From Curtobacterium sp. MCBD17_013 (GTDB lineage Bacteria > Actinomycetota > Actinomycetes > Actinomycetales > Microbacteriaceae): a DNA stretch of 64,000 nt. The notes beneath the pieces are model-generated. The model was given only the letters and a program-made list of their open reading frames with translations, searched no databases and was not told the DNA's origin. This document shows, piece after piece, positions 8,229-17,187 of the stretch. A program made the translations under genes and the position numbers. Location: positions 1 through 64,000 of the forward strand of contig NZ_QKTU01000009.1 in assembly GCF_003234565.1 (NCBI RefSeq), read 5' to 3'. The first letter of the stretch is position 1. Each line of letters opens with the position of its first letter.

Positions 8229-10868
8229 TCAGGCGCGGTGCTCCGGGTGCTCGTGGTGGGCGACCGCCGGAGCGGCGTCCTCGACCACCGGCGCCGCGTG
8301 GTGGCCGTGCTCCGCGTGGGTGTCGTCCCCGCGGGAGGGCATGCCCCGCTCGAGCTTCGCACCCTCGACGTCGACGTCCGGCACGATCCGGTCGAGCCAC
8401 TTCGGGAACCACCAGGCCGCGCGCCCGAGCAGGTGCATGGACGCCGGGATGAGCAGCAGGCGGACGATGAACGCGTCCACGAGCACCCCGAACGCCAGCC
8501 CGAACCCGATCGGTCGGATCGTCGAGGACTCCGAGAAGATGAAGCCCGAGAACACCGAGATCATGATGATCGCCGCCGCCGTGACGACCGCCCGGCCCGC
8601 GTGGACGCCCCGCTGCACCGCGATCTTCGCCGGGGCTCCGTGGGCGTACGCCTCGCGCATGCCCGACACGAGGAACAACTGGTAGTCCATCGCGAGCCCG
8701 AACAGCACGCCCACCTCGATCACCGGCAGGAAGCTCAGGATCGGTGCCGGGTCGTGCACACCGAACACCTGGCCGAGCCAGCCCCACTGGTAGATCGCGG
8801 TCAGGCCGCCGAACGCCGCCAGGAGCGAGAGCACGAAGCCCGCGGTCGCGGTGAGCGGCACGAGGAACGACCGGAACACGATGATGAGGATGATGAGCGA
8901 GAGTCCGACGACCACGACGAGGTAGAGCGGCAGGACGTCCGCGAGCTTCTCGGAGACGTCGATGTTCGCGCTCGCGTTGCCGGCGACACCGAGGTGTACG
9001 TTCCCCCCGTCGGCCTTGACCGGCGACAGGTCGCGGAGGTCGTGCACGAGGTTCTCCGTGGACACGCTCGAGGGTCCGCCCGTGGGCTGCACCTGGAACG
9101 CGATGACGGTCCCGTCCGACGACGCCCCGATCGGTGCGACGGCGTGCACGTGACCCTGGTCGGCGATCTTCTGCCCGATCGCGACCTCCTGCCGGAGCAG
9201 GTCGTTCCCGGTCGCCTTGTGCGGCAGGTCGGCGACGACGAGGATCGGGCCGTTCTGACCGGCACCGAACTCGCGCTCGAGCACCTTGTACGCCTTGTAC
9301 TGGCTCGAGTCGGTGGCCTCGGCGGCACCCGTCGGGAGCCCGAGGCGCATGTGCATGGCGGGCAGGGCGACGACCCCGAGCACCGCGACGCCGGCCACGA
9401 GGGTGACGATCGCGCGCCAGGTCGCCATGGGCTTGTTCGGGATCCGCACCGAGCCGGTGCGCCCGATCGCCGCGCGCTCCTTCCGACGGAGGATGCGGAA
9501 GCCGACGAGGCTCAGCATCGCGGGCGTGAAGCTGATGGCCACGAGGATCGCGACCGCCACCGCGACGGCGCCGACCGTGCCCATGAGCCCGAGGAACGGG
9601 ATGCCGGTGATGTTGAGCGCGAGGAGCGCGACGATCACCGTCGACCCCGCGAACACGACCGCGTTGCCCGAGGTGCCGTTCGCCAGCCCGATCGACTGAT
9701 GCAGCTCCATGCCCTGCTTCAGCTGGGACCGGTGCCGGTTGAGGATGAACAGCGAGTAGTCGATGCCGACGGCCAGACCGAGCATCACCCCGAGCACCGG
9801 CGTCACCGAGATGAACTCGACGAGGCCCGAGAACGACATCGCACCGAGCGTGGCGACGCCCACCCCGAGGATCGCGCTGACGAGCGGCAGCGCGGCGCCG
9901 ATGACCGTGCCGAGCATGACGAGCAGCACGATCGCGGCGATGACGATGCCGACGACCTCACCGGGGCCGAGGATGCTCGGAACGCCCTGCGCGATGTCGT
10001 TCGACGGGTAGACCCGCACGCCGTCGATGCCGGCGTGCTCCGACTTGTCGACGATCTTGTTCTTCAGCGTCTGCGGCACCGCGATCGTCGCCTTCTGGAA
10101 CGACACCGTGCCCACCGCGGCACTGCCGTTCGACGACACGAAGCGGATGTTCTTCGACAGGTCGAGCAACTGCGAACTCAGGTCGAGCTTCGTCTCGTTC
10201 TGCTGGAGCTTCTTCCGGTTCGCGTCGACCTTCTGCTGGTTGGTCGCCAGCGTCGACTTGCTCGCGTCGAGTTTCTGCTGGTTCGCGTCGATCTGCGCCT
10301 GGCCGGCCGTGAGCTGTGCCTGCACCGCCGCGAGCTGACCGGCAGCCTGGGCCTGCGCCTTCTGTTGGTCGAGCTGCTGCTGTGCGGCGTCGATCTGCTG
10401 CTGTCCCGCGGCGAGCTGCTTCTGGCCCGCGTCGATCTGCGCCTGCGCGTCGGCGAGCTGCTGCTTGCCCGTGACGATCTTCTGCTTGCCGTCCTGCACC
10501 TGCTGGCGCTGGTCGGCCAGCTGCTGCTGCGTCGTGAACGGGTTCGTGGTCGCCCGGACGCCCTTGTACCCGTCGATCGTCGACAGGAACGACTTGATAC
10601 CGGACTTCTGGTCGGCCGTGAACGCGTCACCGCTCGTCGTCTGGAAGACGATCGTGCCGCTGCCCCCGCTGGCGGACTTGAACTTCTTGGCGAGCTCGTC
10701 GGTCACCTTGCTCGTCGCGGTCCCCGGGATGGTGATCGAGGACGAGATCGTCCCGGCGAACAGGCTGTACCCGACCCCGGCGAGCGCCAGGATCACGATC
10801 CAGGCGACGACGACGGACCAGTGTCGGCGCGCGGCGAAGCGTCCGAGGCGGTAGAGGAGACCGGCCAT
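8229..10868 (-). CDS. MMPL/RND-family exporter with Gln-rich coiled coil
   Basis: 879-aa RND-superfamily transporter of the MMPL type, expected to export lipids or hydrophobic compounds. TM1 is at about residues 18-40. The first extracytoplasmic domain contains a long Gln/Asp/Lys coiled coil (about 112-230) made of repeated QQxLDA-type units. There follow a five-helix block with AVGIDYSLFILNRHR, a second periplasmic domain (GAGQNGPILVVADLPH) and a second block with LAMDYQLFLVSGMREAY, which holds the typical proton-relay Asp. A His-rich cytoplasmic tail ends the protein. ATG 10868. It is preceded by its probable TetR regulator 72 bp upstream. Confidence 0.93.
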   Translation of the reverse strand: MAGLLYRLGRFAARRHWSVVVAWIVILALAGVGYSLFAGTISSSITIPGTATSKVTDELAKKFKSASGGSGTIVFQTTSGDAFTADQKSGIKSFLSTIDGYKGVRATTNPFTTQQQLADQRQQVQDGKQKIVTGKQQLADAQAQIDAGQKQLAAGQQQIDAAQQQLDQQKAQAQAAGQLAAVQAQLTAGQAQIDANQQKLDASKSTLATNQQKVDANRKKLQQNETKLDLSSQLLDLSKNIRFVSSNGSAAVGTVSFQKATIAVPQTLKNKIVDKSEHAGIDGVRVYPSNDIAQGVPSILGPGEVVGIVIAAIVLLVMLGTVIGAALPLVSAILGVGVATLGAMSFSGLVEFISVTPVLGVMLGLAVGIDYSLFILNRHRSQLKQGMELHQSIGLANGTSGNAVVFAGSTVIVALLALNITGIPFLGLMGTVGAVAVAVAILVAISFTPAMLSLVGFRILRRKERAAIGRTGSVRIPNKPMATWRAIVTLVAGVAVLGVVALPAMHMRLGLPTGAAEATDSSQYKAYKVLEREFGAGQNGPILVVADLPHKATGNDLLRQEVAIGQKIADQGHVHAVAPIGASSDGTVIAFQVQPTGGPSSVSTENLVHDLRDLSPVKADGGNVHLGVAGNASANIDVSEKLADVLPLYLVVVVGLSLIILIIVFRSFLVPLTATAGFVLSLLAAFGGLTAIYQWGWLGQVFGVHDPAPILSFLPVIEVGVLFGLAMDYQLFLVSGMREAYAHGAPAKIAVQRGVHAGRAVVTAAAIIMISVFSGFIFSESSTIRPIGFGLAFGVLVDAFIVRLLLIPASMHLLGRAAWWFPKWLDRIVPDVDVEGAKLERGMPSRGDDTHAEHGHHAAPVVEDAAPAVAHHEHPEHRA

Positions 10869-10940
10869 GCTGGTGCCCCGTTCCTTTCTGTGCGGTGGTG
10901 GTGCTGCTGGGATCGGGGTACGCCGGTGGACCCCTCGTGG

Positions 10941-11585
10941 TCAGTGCTGGGGCATGTAGCCGCTGCGGACGCTGTCGATGAGTCGGCCGAGCAACGCGTC
11001 CCACTGTGCGCGGCCGTCGCCGTCAGTGCTCGCACCCGTGCGGAGGACCCAGTGCTTCGAGATCACGACGACGCCGTTCATGAGCGAGGTCACGAGGAGT
11101 TCGGCGTCGAGCGGGTCGGCCGACGGGTTGCGGCGACGGACCTCGTCGACGAGGACGGCGGTCGACCGGTCGAAGGCCTCGTCGATGAGCAGACGGCCGC
11201 GGCGGTCCTCCTCGGGCGGCTCACCGAGCACGCGCACGATCGACGAGATCGCGGTCGGCAGGTCGGCGACGCGTAACCACTCGGCGATCTCGTCGAACAT
11301 GGAGGCCCGGTCGCCGTTGCCGACGGGCGTCGCGGTGGCCGTCGCCACGAAGTCGTCGAGGACGACGGTGAGCAGCTCGCCACAGAGCGCGAGGACGACC
11401 TCGTCGATCGACGAGAAGTGGTTGAACACCGTGCGGCGCGCGACGTCGGCGCGGGCGGCCAGCTCGTCGACGCTGAACCGGGGACCGCCCCGTTCGGCGG
11501 TCAGGGCGCGGGCGGCGTCGAGGATCGCCGCCCGGTGCCGGGCCTTGAGCACGGCCCGGCGGTCGATGCTCGTCCGCGTGGTCAC
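10941..11585 (-). CDS. TetR-family regulator of the MMPL exporter (probable)
   Basis: 214-aa repressor with N-terminal HTH VDELAARADVARRTVFNHFSSIDEVV (about residues 33-58). GTG at 11585 (VTTRTSIDRR) is preferred. The longer start at 11639 would add a Cys-containing tail that overlaps the candidate operator. No spaced ribosome-binding site is visible, so a leaderless message is possible. It lies directly upstream of and co-oriented with the MMPL gene, suggesting an autoregulated unit. Confidence 0.88.
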   Translation of the reverse strand: MTTRTSIDRRAVLKARHRAAILDAARALTAERGGPRFSVDELAARADVARRTVFNHFSSIDEVVLALCGELLTVVLDDFVATATATPVGNGDRASMFDEIAEWLRVADLPTAISSIVRVLGEPPEEDRRGRLLIDEAFDRSTAVLVDEVRRRNPSADPLDAELLVTSLMNGVVVISKHWVLRTGASTDGDGRAQWDALLGRLIDSVRSGYMPQH

Positions 11586-11598
11586 TCCGGAGACACTA

Positions 11599-11623
11599 GG
11601 TGCACCGATGCACGGAGTGCAAC
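11599..11623 (-). promoter_or_regulatory. Candidate TetR operator (GTTGCACT half-sites)
   Basis: On the minus strand GTTGCACT and GGTGCACC flank a 9-nt centre, just upstream of the TetR start. The arms differ at one or two bases from perfect symmetry. They resemble the operator at 55181-55207 in front of another multidrug-associated TetR. Confidence 0.45.
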
Positions 11624-11694
11624 GACGTCCATCCGACACTCAGGTCCGTGACCTCCGGGTGAACCGCGTCACAGGCGAACCATCTGGTCTCGGT

Positions 11695-11709
11695 TACCCC
11701 CAGGGGGTA
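11695..11709 (+). promoter_or_regulatory. CsoR/RcnR-like G-tract operator
   Basis: Perfect 15-bp palindrome TACCCCC-A-GGGGGTA ending 4 nt before the permease start codon. Operators of the CsoR/RcnR metal-sensor family characteristically carry such paired G-tracts. Its position over the expected promoter suggests metal-responsive repression. No csoR gene is in the window. Confidence 0.65.
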
Positions 11710-11713
11710 CCTT

Positions 11714-13006
11714 GTGATCATGATGATCCTGCAGGCGATCGGTGCCGCCCTGGCGGCGGCCGGGACGATGGCGTGGACGATCCTCTGGCCCCTCGTGCTC
11801 GGGTTCGCCCTGTCGGGTGTGATCCAGGCCGCGGTCAGGACCGAACGCATCACCCGGCTCATGCACGACGACTCCCCGCGTGCCATCGCGGTGGCGACGG
11901 GGTTCGGAGCACTGTCCTCCTCGTGCTCCTACGCGGCGGTCGCGCTCGCCCGGGCCCTGTTCCGGAAGGGCGCGAGCCTCACCGCGGCGATCGCGTTCGA
12001 GGTGGCGTCGACGAACCTCGTCGTCGAGCTCGGCCTCGTTCTCGCGTTCGTCATGGGATGGCAGTTCACCCTCGCCGAGTTCATCGGCGGCCCCGTCATG
12101 ATCGTGCTCGTCGCGCTCGGCTTCCGACTCTGGATGCGGGGTCGCATCGTCGACGCCGCACGGGAGCAGGCCGACCGGGGCCTCGCCGGCTCGATGGAGG
12201 GGCACGCGGCGATGGACATGTCGGTCGCCGGAGACCAGGGGTTCTGGCGACGCCTGTTCTCCCGACCGGGCATCACGTCGGTGTCCCAGTACTTCGTCAT
12301 GGACTGGGCCGCCGTGCTCCGGGACATCGTCATCGGGCTCCTCATCGCGGGGGCGTTCGAGACCTGGGTCCCGAGGGCATGGCTGCAGGCGGTGTTCCTG
12401 CACGGTGACCCGACGGTCGCGTTCTTCCTCGACCCGCTCATCGGACCGGTCATCGCCATGGTCAGCTTCGTGTGCTCGGTCGGGAACGTCCCGCTCGCGG
12501 CGGTGCTCTGGAACGGCGGGATCAGCTTCGGCGGCGTCGTGAGCTTCGTCTTCGCCGACCTGCTCATCATCCCGATCATCGTGATCTACCGGAAGTACTA
12601 CGGCTGGGCGGCCGCCCTCCGGATCACCGGCGTCCTCTACGGCGCCATGGTGCTCGCCGGGTACGTCGTCGAGCTCGTCTTCACGCCGCTCGGCCTCGTC
12701 CCCACCGGTCGGCACCTGGCGATCGCCGAGACCGGGATCACGTGGAACTACACCACCTGGTTGGACATCCTGTTCCTGGTCGTGGCGGCGGTCCTGCTCG
12801 TCGTCTTCGTCCGCAGCGGCTCGTGGTCGATGCTGCGGATGATGGGCGGCGGCCCGGACGACGGGGGCCACGCGCACGAGCACCACGAAGCGAACGCGCA
12901 CGAGCACGGGCACGAGCACGGGCACGGGCACGAGCACGGGCACGAGCACGAGCACGACGAAGCGCACGCGCACCACGACGTGGGCGGGCACCACCCGCAC
13001 CACTGA
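11714..13006 (+). CDS. Predicted permease (DUF318/ArsP-like, PF03773) with His-rich tail
   Basis: About 430-aa polytopic membrane protein of the YraQ/ArsP-type permease family. Family core motifs are GALSSSCSYAAVALARALFRKG and EVASTNLVVELG (residues about 56-100) and a repeat-like C-terminal half with VCSVGNVPLAAVLWNGG. The last 45 residues are almost entirely His, Glu, Gly and Asp (HEHGHEHGHGHEH...), a likely metal-binding tail. GTG 11714 or the in-frame ATGs at 11720/11723 may start it. With the CsoR-like operator upstream, a role in metal or metalloid export is inferred. Substrate unproven. Confidence 0.85.
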   Translation: MIMMILQAIGAALAAAGTMAWTILWPLVLGFALSGVIQAAVRTERITRLMHDDSPRAIAVATGFGALSSSCSYAAVALARALFRKGASLTAAIAFEVASTNLVVELGLVLAFVMGWQFTLAEFIGGPVMIVLVALGFRLWMRGRIVDAAREQADRGLAGSMEGHAAMDMSVAGDQGFWRRLFSRPGITSVSQYFVMDWAAVLRDIVIGLLIAGAFETWVPRAWLQAVFLHGDPTVAFFLDPLIGPVIAMVSFVCSVGNVPLAAVLWNGGISFGGVVSFVFADLLIIPIIVIYRKYYGWAAALRITGVLYGAMVLAGYVVELVFTPLGLVPTGRHLAIAETGITWNYTTWLDILFLVVAAVLLVVFVRSGSWSMLRMMGGGPDDGGHAHEHHEANAHEHGHEHGHGHEHGHEHEHDEAHAHHDVGGHHPHH

Positions 13007-13013
13007 CCGCCCG

Positions 13014-13973
13014 TCAGCGGTACAGCGTCTCGCGCGGGTACTCCCCGAAGGCCGCTGCGTACGCCCCCGAGAACCGGCCGAGGTGCACGAAGCCCCAACG
13101 GCGTGCGACGTCGCCGACGGACACGTCCTCGGGGTGCTGCTCGAGCAGTTCTGCCCGCACCCGCTCCAGGCGCACCTGCCGCAGGTACCGCGTGGGCGAC
13201 GTGGCCAGGGCACGCTCGAACGCCTGCTGCAGGGAGCGGGAGCTCACGTTCGCCGCCGCGGCGACGTCCGTGAGCGTGATCGGCAGATGGGCGTTCGCGT
13301 GGATGAACTCGACGGCCGTGCGGATCCGCCGGTGGCGCGGGAGCAGCAGCTCGGGCGGCAGGGAGGTCGCCTCGTGTGGGAACGTCGACAGGAGCGACAC
13401 CGCGGCGAGGCGGTTCACCTCGCTCCGCAGCAGGGCACTGGCGTCCGCACTCGCGCCCACGGCGTTCACCGTCCGCACCGCCGCCGTCCACCGCTGGAGC
13501 GCGTGGTCCTCGAGTCGGCCACCGTGTCGGAACCGCAGGGGCCCGCCGTCGTGGCCCTCGACCTCCGCCGCGACCCGCTCGAGGTACCGGCCGTCGAGGT
13601 GGACGAGGTTCTGCTTGTAGTCGGCGAACGCGAACCGGTTCTGGCCACCGGTGGTGAACAGGACGGGCTGCCCGGGTTCGAGCGGCGTGAGGTCGCCGGT
13701 CCCCTCGAGGTCCATCGCGCCGGTCCCCGCGGTGATCCACGTGACCACGTACTCGCCCTGCACCTGGACGGTGCCTTCGACCGACCCCGTGAACCGGTTC
13801 CCCCGCAACGTGACGTCGTCGTCCCCGGCGATCGTGTAGCGGTACCCGAACTCGCGCTCGGTCGGCTCGATGTGGAACTGCCGTCCGTTGTACGCGGCCT
13901 CATACATGGCACGGGCATCGTCGATGTCCTGCCCGGCGACCACTGAGCGTCGCACCACGTCCTCTGCCATCAT
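13014..13973 (-). CDS. AraC-family transcriptional regulator
   Basis: 319-aa regulator. The N-terminal ligand-binding domain (AraC_binding_2 type, about residues 20-190) is followed by a C-terminal double HTH: ITLTDVAAAANVSSRSLQQAFERA and VSVGDVARRWGFVHLGRFSGAYAAAFGEYP. Start at the first of two tandem ATG codons (13973). It is convergent with the permease, with 7 bp between stops, and divergent from azlC 106 bp away, which it may control. Confidence 0.92.
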   Translation of the reverse strand: MMAEDVVRRSVVAGQDIDDARAMYEAAYNGRQFHIEPTEREFGYRYTIAGDDDVTLRGNRFTGSVEGTVQVQGEYVVTWITAGTGAMDLEGTGDLTPLEPGQPVLFTTGGQNRFAFADYKQNLVHLDGRYLERVAAEVEGHDGGPLRFRHGGRLEDHALQRWTAAVRTVNAVGASADASALLRSEVNRLAAVSLLSTFPHEATSLPPELLLPRHRRIRTAVEFIHANAHLPITLTDVAAAANVSSRSLQQAFERALATSPTRYLRQVRLERVRAELLEQHPEDVSVGDVARRWGFVHLGRFSGAYAAAFGEYPRETLYR

Positions 13974-14079
13974 CCAAGGATCGCAGCCGCGGCGCCCGGA
14001 CGCCGGGGTTGACAGGGAACTGCGCGTCTGGGACACGCGGGCGCGCCCGGGCGCAGCCGGCCTGCGGCATCCTGAGGGC

Positions 14080-14844
14080 ATGACCGACGGCTCCCCCACC
14101 CCCGCCGACGAGCACGACGGCCCCGAGCGAGCGGCGGACGTCACGACCGCTCGGCGGGCCGTCGTCCGCCAGGGCGTCTCGGTCGCCGTCGCGACCGGAC
14201 TGTACGGCGTGAGCTTCGGCGCGCTGAGCGTGGCGAGCGGCCTCAGCGTCGTGCAGACCTGCCTGCTGTCGCTCCTCCTGTTCAGCGGCGGGTCGCAGTT
14301 CGCGCTCGTCGGGATCCTCGGCGGCGGCGGCACCGCGGGGGCGGCGATCGCGGCCGCCTCCCTGCTCGGCATCCGGAACGCGCTCTACGGGCTCCAACTC
14401 GGTCCGACGATGCTCCCCCGCGGGTGGCGTCGGATCGTGGTCCCCCAGCTCACGATCGACGAGTCCACGGCGGTCGCGGTCGCGCAGTCCTCGCGGCCGC
14501 TCCGTCGCCTGGGGTTCTGGGTGACCGGCCTCGGCGTGTACATCGGATGGAACGTCATGACGCTCGTCGGGGCCCTCGCGGGGTCCGCGCTCGGCGATCC
14601 GAAGCGCTACGGGCTCGACGCCGCCGCCTCGGCCGCGTTCATCGGACTCCTCTGGCCGCGGCTGCGGGCACGGCAACCGGTCGCCATCGCGATCGTCGCC
14701 GGGATCGTGACGACCGCACTCATCCCGGTGATCCCACAGGGCCTCCCGGTCCTCGCCGCCGCGTGCGTGGGCGCGGTGATCGCGTGGTGGTGGCCCGACC
14801 GGTGGCGGCCCTCCCGGCCGGATGCGACCGGGGCCGCGTCGTGA
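14080..14844 (+). CDS. azlC: AzlC-family branched-chain amino acid exporter, large subunit
   Basis: 254-aa membrane protein of the AzlC family, the large subunit of two-component branched-chain amino-acid exporters. It shows GVSVAVATGLYGVSFGALSVASGL, LFSGGSQFALVGILG and LLGIRNALYGLQLGP, typical of the family. ATG 14080 is preceded by GAGG. Its TGA overlaps the GTG of azlD, so the two subunits are translationally coupled. Confidence 0.93.
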   Translation: MTDGSPTPADEHDGPERAADVTTARRAVVRQGVSVAVATGLYGVSFGALSVASGLSVVQTCLLSLLLFSGGSQFALVGILGGGGTAGAAIAAASLLGIRNALYGLQLGPTMLPRGWRRIVVPQLTIDESTAVAVAQSSRPLRRLGFWVTGLGVYIGWNVMTLVGALAGSALGDPKRYGLDAAASAAFIGLLWPRLRARQPVAIAIVAGIVTTALIPVIPQGLPVLAAACVGAVIAWWWPDRWRPSRPDATGAAS

Positions 14845-15152
14845 CCGCGTGGATCGCGGTGATCGCGGCGTCGGCGATCGCGTACGGGTTCAAGTTCTCC
14901 GGCTACACCGTCCCCCCGGCCGTGCTCGAGGAGCCCCGGGTCGCCCGCGTCAGCGAGATGCTCCCGGCCGCCCTGCTCGCCTCGCTCGTCGTCCTGCAGA
15001 CGTTCTCGACCGCGACGCACCTGGTGCTCGACGCGCGCGCGGCCGGGCTCGTCGTGGCGATCGTCGCGCTCGTCCTGCGGGCGCCGTTCATCGTCGTGGT
15101 CGCGCTGGCCGCCGTGACCGCCGCGGTACTGCGGGCGCTCGGCTGGTCCTGA
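14841..15152 (+). CDS. azlD: AzlD-family exporter small subunit
   Basis: 103-aa partner of AzlC with about four membrane helices, beginning VTAWIAVIAASAIAYGFKFSGYTVP and ending in LRALGW, as in the AzlD family. GTG 14841 overlaps the azlC stop (GTGA). Confidence 0.92.
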   Translation: MTAWIAVIAASAIAYGFKFSGYTVPPAVLEEPRVARVSEMLPAALLASLVVLQTFSTATHLVLDARAAGLVVAIVALVLRAPFIVVVALAAVTAAVLRALGWS

Positions 15153-15250
15153 AGCGGGTGTCAGGAGCTCGCGGAGCCAGGTCGTCTCTTCCCTCCAGCG
15201 CCAGGCTCCGTCATGCTTCGGCCAGGACCTGACAGGCGAGGAACACCACC

Positions 15251-16147
15251 ATGGGCGAGCAGGAGCTGGCAGAACGTCACTTCTTCATCAGTCACGACAG
15301 CTTCGACCACGACGTCGCAACCGTCGTCAAGGACGTGCTCCTCCGCGCGGGGGTGGCCCGGACGTTCCTCGACGTGGACGACCTGCAACCTGGTGACCCG
15401 TGGCAAGCCAAACTCCGGACGGCGTTGCGAACGTGCGATGCGCTGGTGACGCTCCTCACTCCAGAGTTCTCCGCGAAACCGTGGATGGCGGCCGAGTGGG
15501 CGTCGTTCTGGGTGGCCGACAAGACGACGTACGTCCTCACTCTGGACGTTCCGTTGACCGACGTGTTCGCGCCCATGACTACGTCCCAGCTCGCCGATCT
15601 GGGCTCGACGTCGTCGATGACGTCCTTCCTCGACGCCGTCGCTCCCCGGGGTCTGAACAACGCGTCACTCGCCGGCAGGTTGGTCGAACGCGTCGCAGAA
15701 GCCCGGGGTCAGCAGCGCAGGACGGACGGTGAGACCCTGCTCCGTCACGTGCTCGAGGGGGAAGGAGTCGTCTACGACAGCGTGCTCCGGCGGCTGATCG
15801 AGAACGGCGGGGCGGAACGACTCCTGCAGCTGGGCACCACGCTGACCGGATCACACCTCACGACTCCGCGGCTGTTCAAGGTGGCCATGGCGTTGCTCGG
15901 AACAGGCACGAGTCCGCTCGAACTCATCCCCCTGACCTCGTCCATGGGCCATTCGAACTACCAGCGGTACGTGATCGAGGCCGTCCTCGCCCTGGACACC
16001 GAGAGCGAAGACACCCGCAGGCAGTTCGCCGACTCGCAGTTCGACGCTCTGTCCGAGATCGCGAAGCGGCGAGTGAAGGGGAGAGCGATGGCCCTCGGTT
16101 TCCCGCTCGGACCATCGTGGATGGACATCGAGCCGTTCGGGATGTGA
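15251..16147 (+). CDS. Stand-alone TIR-domain protein, candidate defence NADase
   Basis: 298-aa soluble protein. Residues 10-100 form a TIR domain: HFFISHDSFDHDVATVV (beta-A/alpha-A), ARTFLDVDDLQPGDPW (BB loop), ALVTLLTPEFSAKPW and AAEW, where Glu82 sits at the usual catalytic position of NAD-cleaving TIRs. Residues about 140-298 are a helical domain I do not recognise. ATG 15251 is preceded by GCGAGGAACACCACC. Base composition is slightly less GC-rich than its neighbours. No ThsA, CBASS cyclase or Argonaute partner is adjacent, so it could be a single-gene anti-phage effector. That role is inference. Confidence 0.8.
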   Translation: MGEQELAERHFFISHDSFDHDVATVVKDVLLRAGVARTFLDVDDLQPGDPWQAKLRTALRTCDALVTLLTPEFSAKPWMAAEWASFWVADKTTYVLTLDVPLTDVFAPMTTSQLADLGSTSSMTSFLDAVAPRGLNNASLAGRLVERVAEARGQQRRTDGETLLRHVLEGEGVVYDSVLRRLIENGGAERLLQLGTTLTGSHLTTPRLFKVAMALLGTGTSPLELIPLTSSMGHSNYQRYVIEAVLALDTESEDTRRQFADSQFDALSEIAKRRVKGRAMALGFPLGPSWMDIEPFGM

Positions 16148-16172
16148 CCGGCGCGTCTGCGTTCCGGCGGGC

Positions 16173-16931
16173 TCAGACCCGCCCCAGCCGCCCCTGCCGC
16201 CGAGCACGCCGGAGCACCCGAGCAGCCCCGCGCGCCACCCGCCCACCGATGCCCGCGCCGAGCGGCCGAACCGCGTCGAACCGGGCTCCCCGGGCGACCG
16301 GACGCCCCACGACGAGGAGCCCGACGAGGAGCGCCCCGAGCCACGGGACGATCCACACGGCCAGCACCCAGGACCCGCTCCGGTCGACGTCGTGCAGGCG
16401 TCGGACGAGCATCGACCACCGGGGCAGCGCGGTCAGCGCCACGAGCAGGACGAGCGCCCAGTCCCAGGGATCCGCGGCCACGCTGTGACCACTGCCGAAG
16501 GACTCGCTCGTGCCGGTGGCCCGGTCGAGCACGAGCAGGACACTCGCCGTCGGCGACGTCGTCGCGCCGAACGGGTCGACGAAGAACCGCCAGTGCCCCG
16601 GCAGGGACGGGAGCGCCCACGGGACGACCAGGGTCGCGATCGCGGCGAGTCCGGCCTCCAGGGCGATGCACCACCAGTACTCGGACCGACTGGCGCGCCC
16701 CGACCAGACCAGCCCCCGCGTCCAGAACCGAGCCCAGGCGACCCAGGGCAGGGCGTACCGGACGGGCTCGGGCTGCCTGACCTGACGACGCCACTGCTGC
16801 GGCGCGTCACGGAGCTGCCGGCGCCACCGCAGCCCGACGAACCGGACCTGTCGCGACCACGACAGCCAGATGAAACGAACGACCTGTAGGGCCGCTCGTC
16901 GTCGTCGCCGTGCACTGCGCGAGAGCTGCAT
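16173..16931 (-). CDS. DUF805-family membrane protein
   Basis: 252-aa protein with an Arg-rich N-terminal cytoplasmic region and a DUF805 core (about residues 75-205). Core motifs are RASRSEYWW, two hydrophobic segments, and LVRRLHDVDRSGSWVL. An Arg-rich tail follows. ATG at 16931 (MQLSRSARR) is preferred over 16967. Function of the family is unknown. Convergent with the TIR gene (25 bp between stops). Confidence 0.8.
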   Translation of the reverse strand: MQLSRSARRRRRAALQVVRFIWLSWSRQVRFVGLRWRRQLRDAPQQWRRQVRQPEPVRYALPWVAWARFWTRGLVWSGRASRSEYWWCIALEAGLAAIATLVVPWALPSLPGHWRFFVDPFGATTSPTASVLLVLDRATGTSESFGSGHSVAADPWDWALVLLVALTALPRWSMLVRRLHDVDRSGSWVLAVWIVPWLGALLVGLLVVGRPVARGARFDAVRPLGAGIGGRVARGAARVLRRARRQGRLGRV

Positions 16932-17187
16932 GGTCGGAGCGTAGTGGCAGGGGACGCAGTGCCGCATGCCTGCTCGCGCCGGTGCTCACACGGACGACAA
17001 CGGGACATGCGGGCGCATGCGCACTCGTCGTCGGCATGCGCAGGATCGACGGAGGGGCGCAGACCGGCCCCTTGCATCCTCCGATGGAGATCGCGGGCTG
17101 CGTCCCTCCGCCCGTCGAGGCCGGGCACCCGCGATTCCTACCGTCGGGATGTGGTCGAACCGCGGCCACCTGATCGACGGAGGCACC

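Noticed and set aside
12870-13000. GAGCACGGGCAC-type repeats downstream of the permease core
   Set aside because: In-frame coding for the His-rich tail, not a noncoding repeat or CRISPR.
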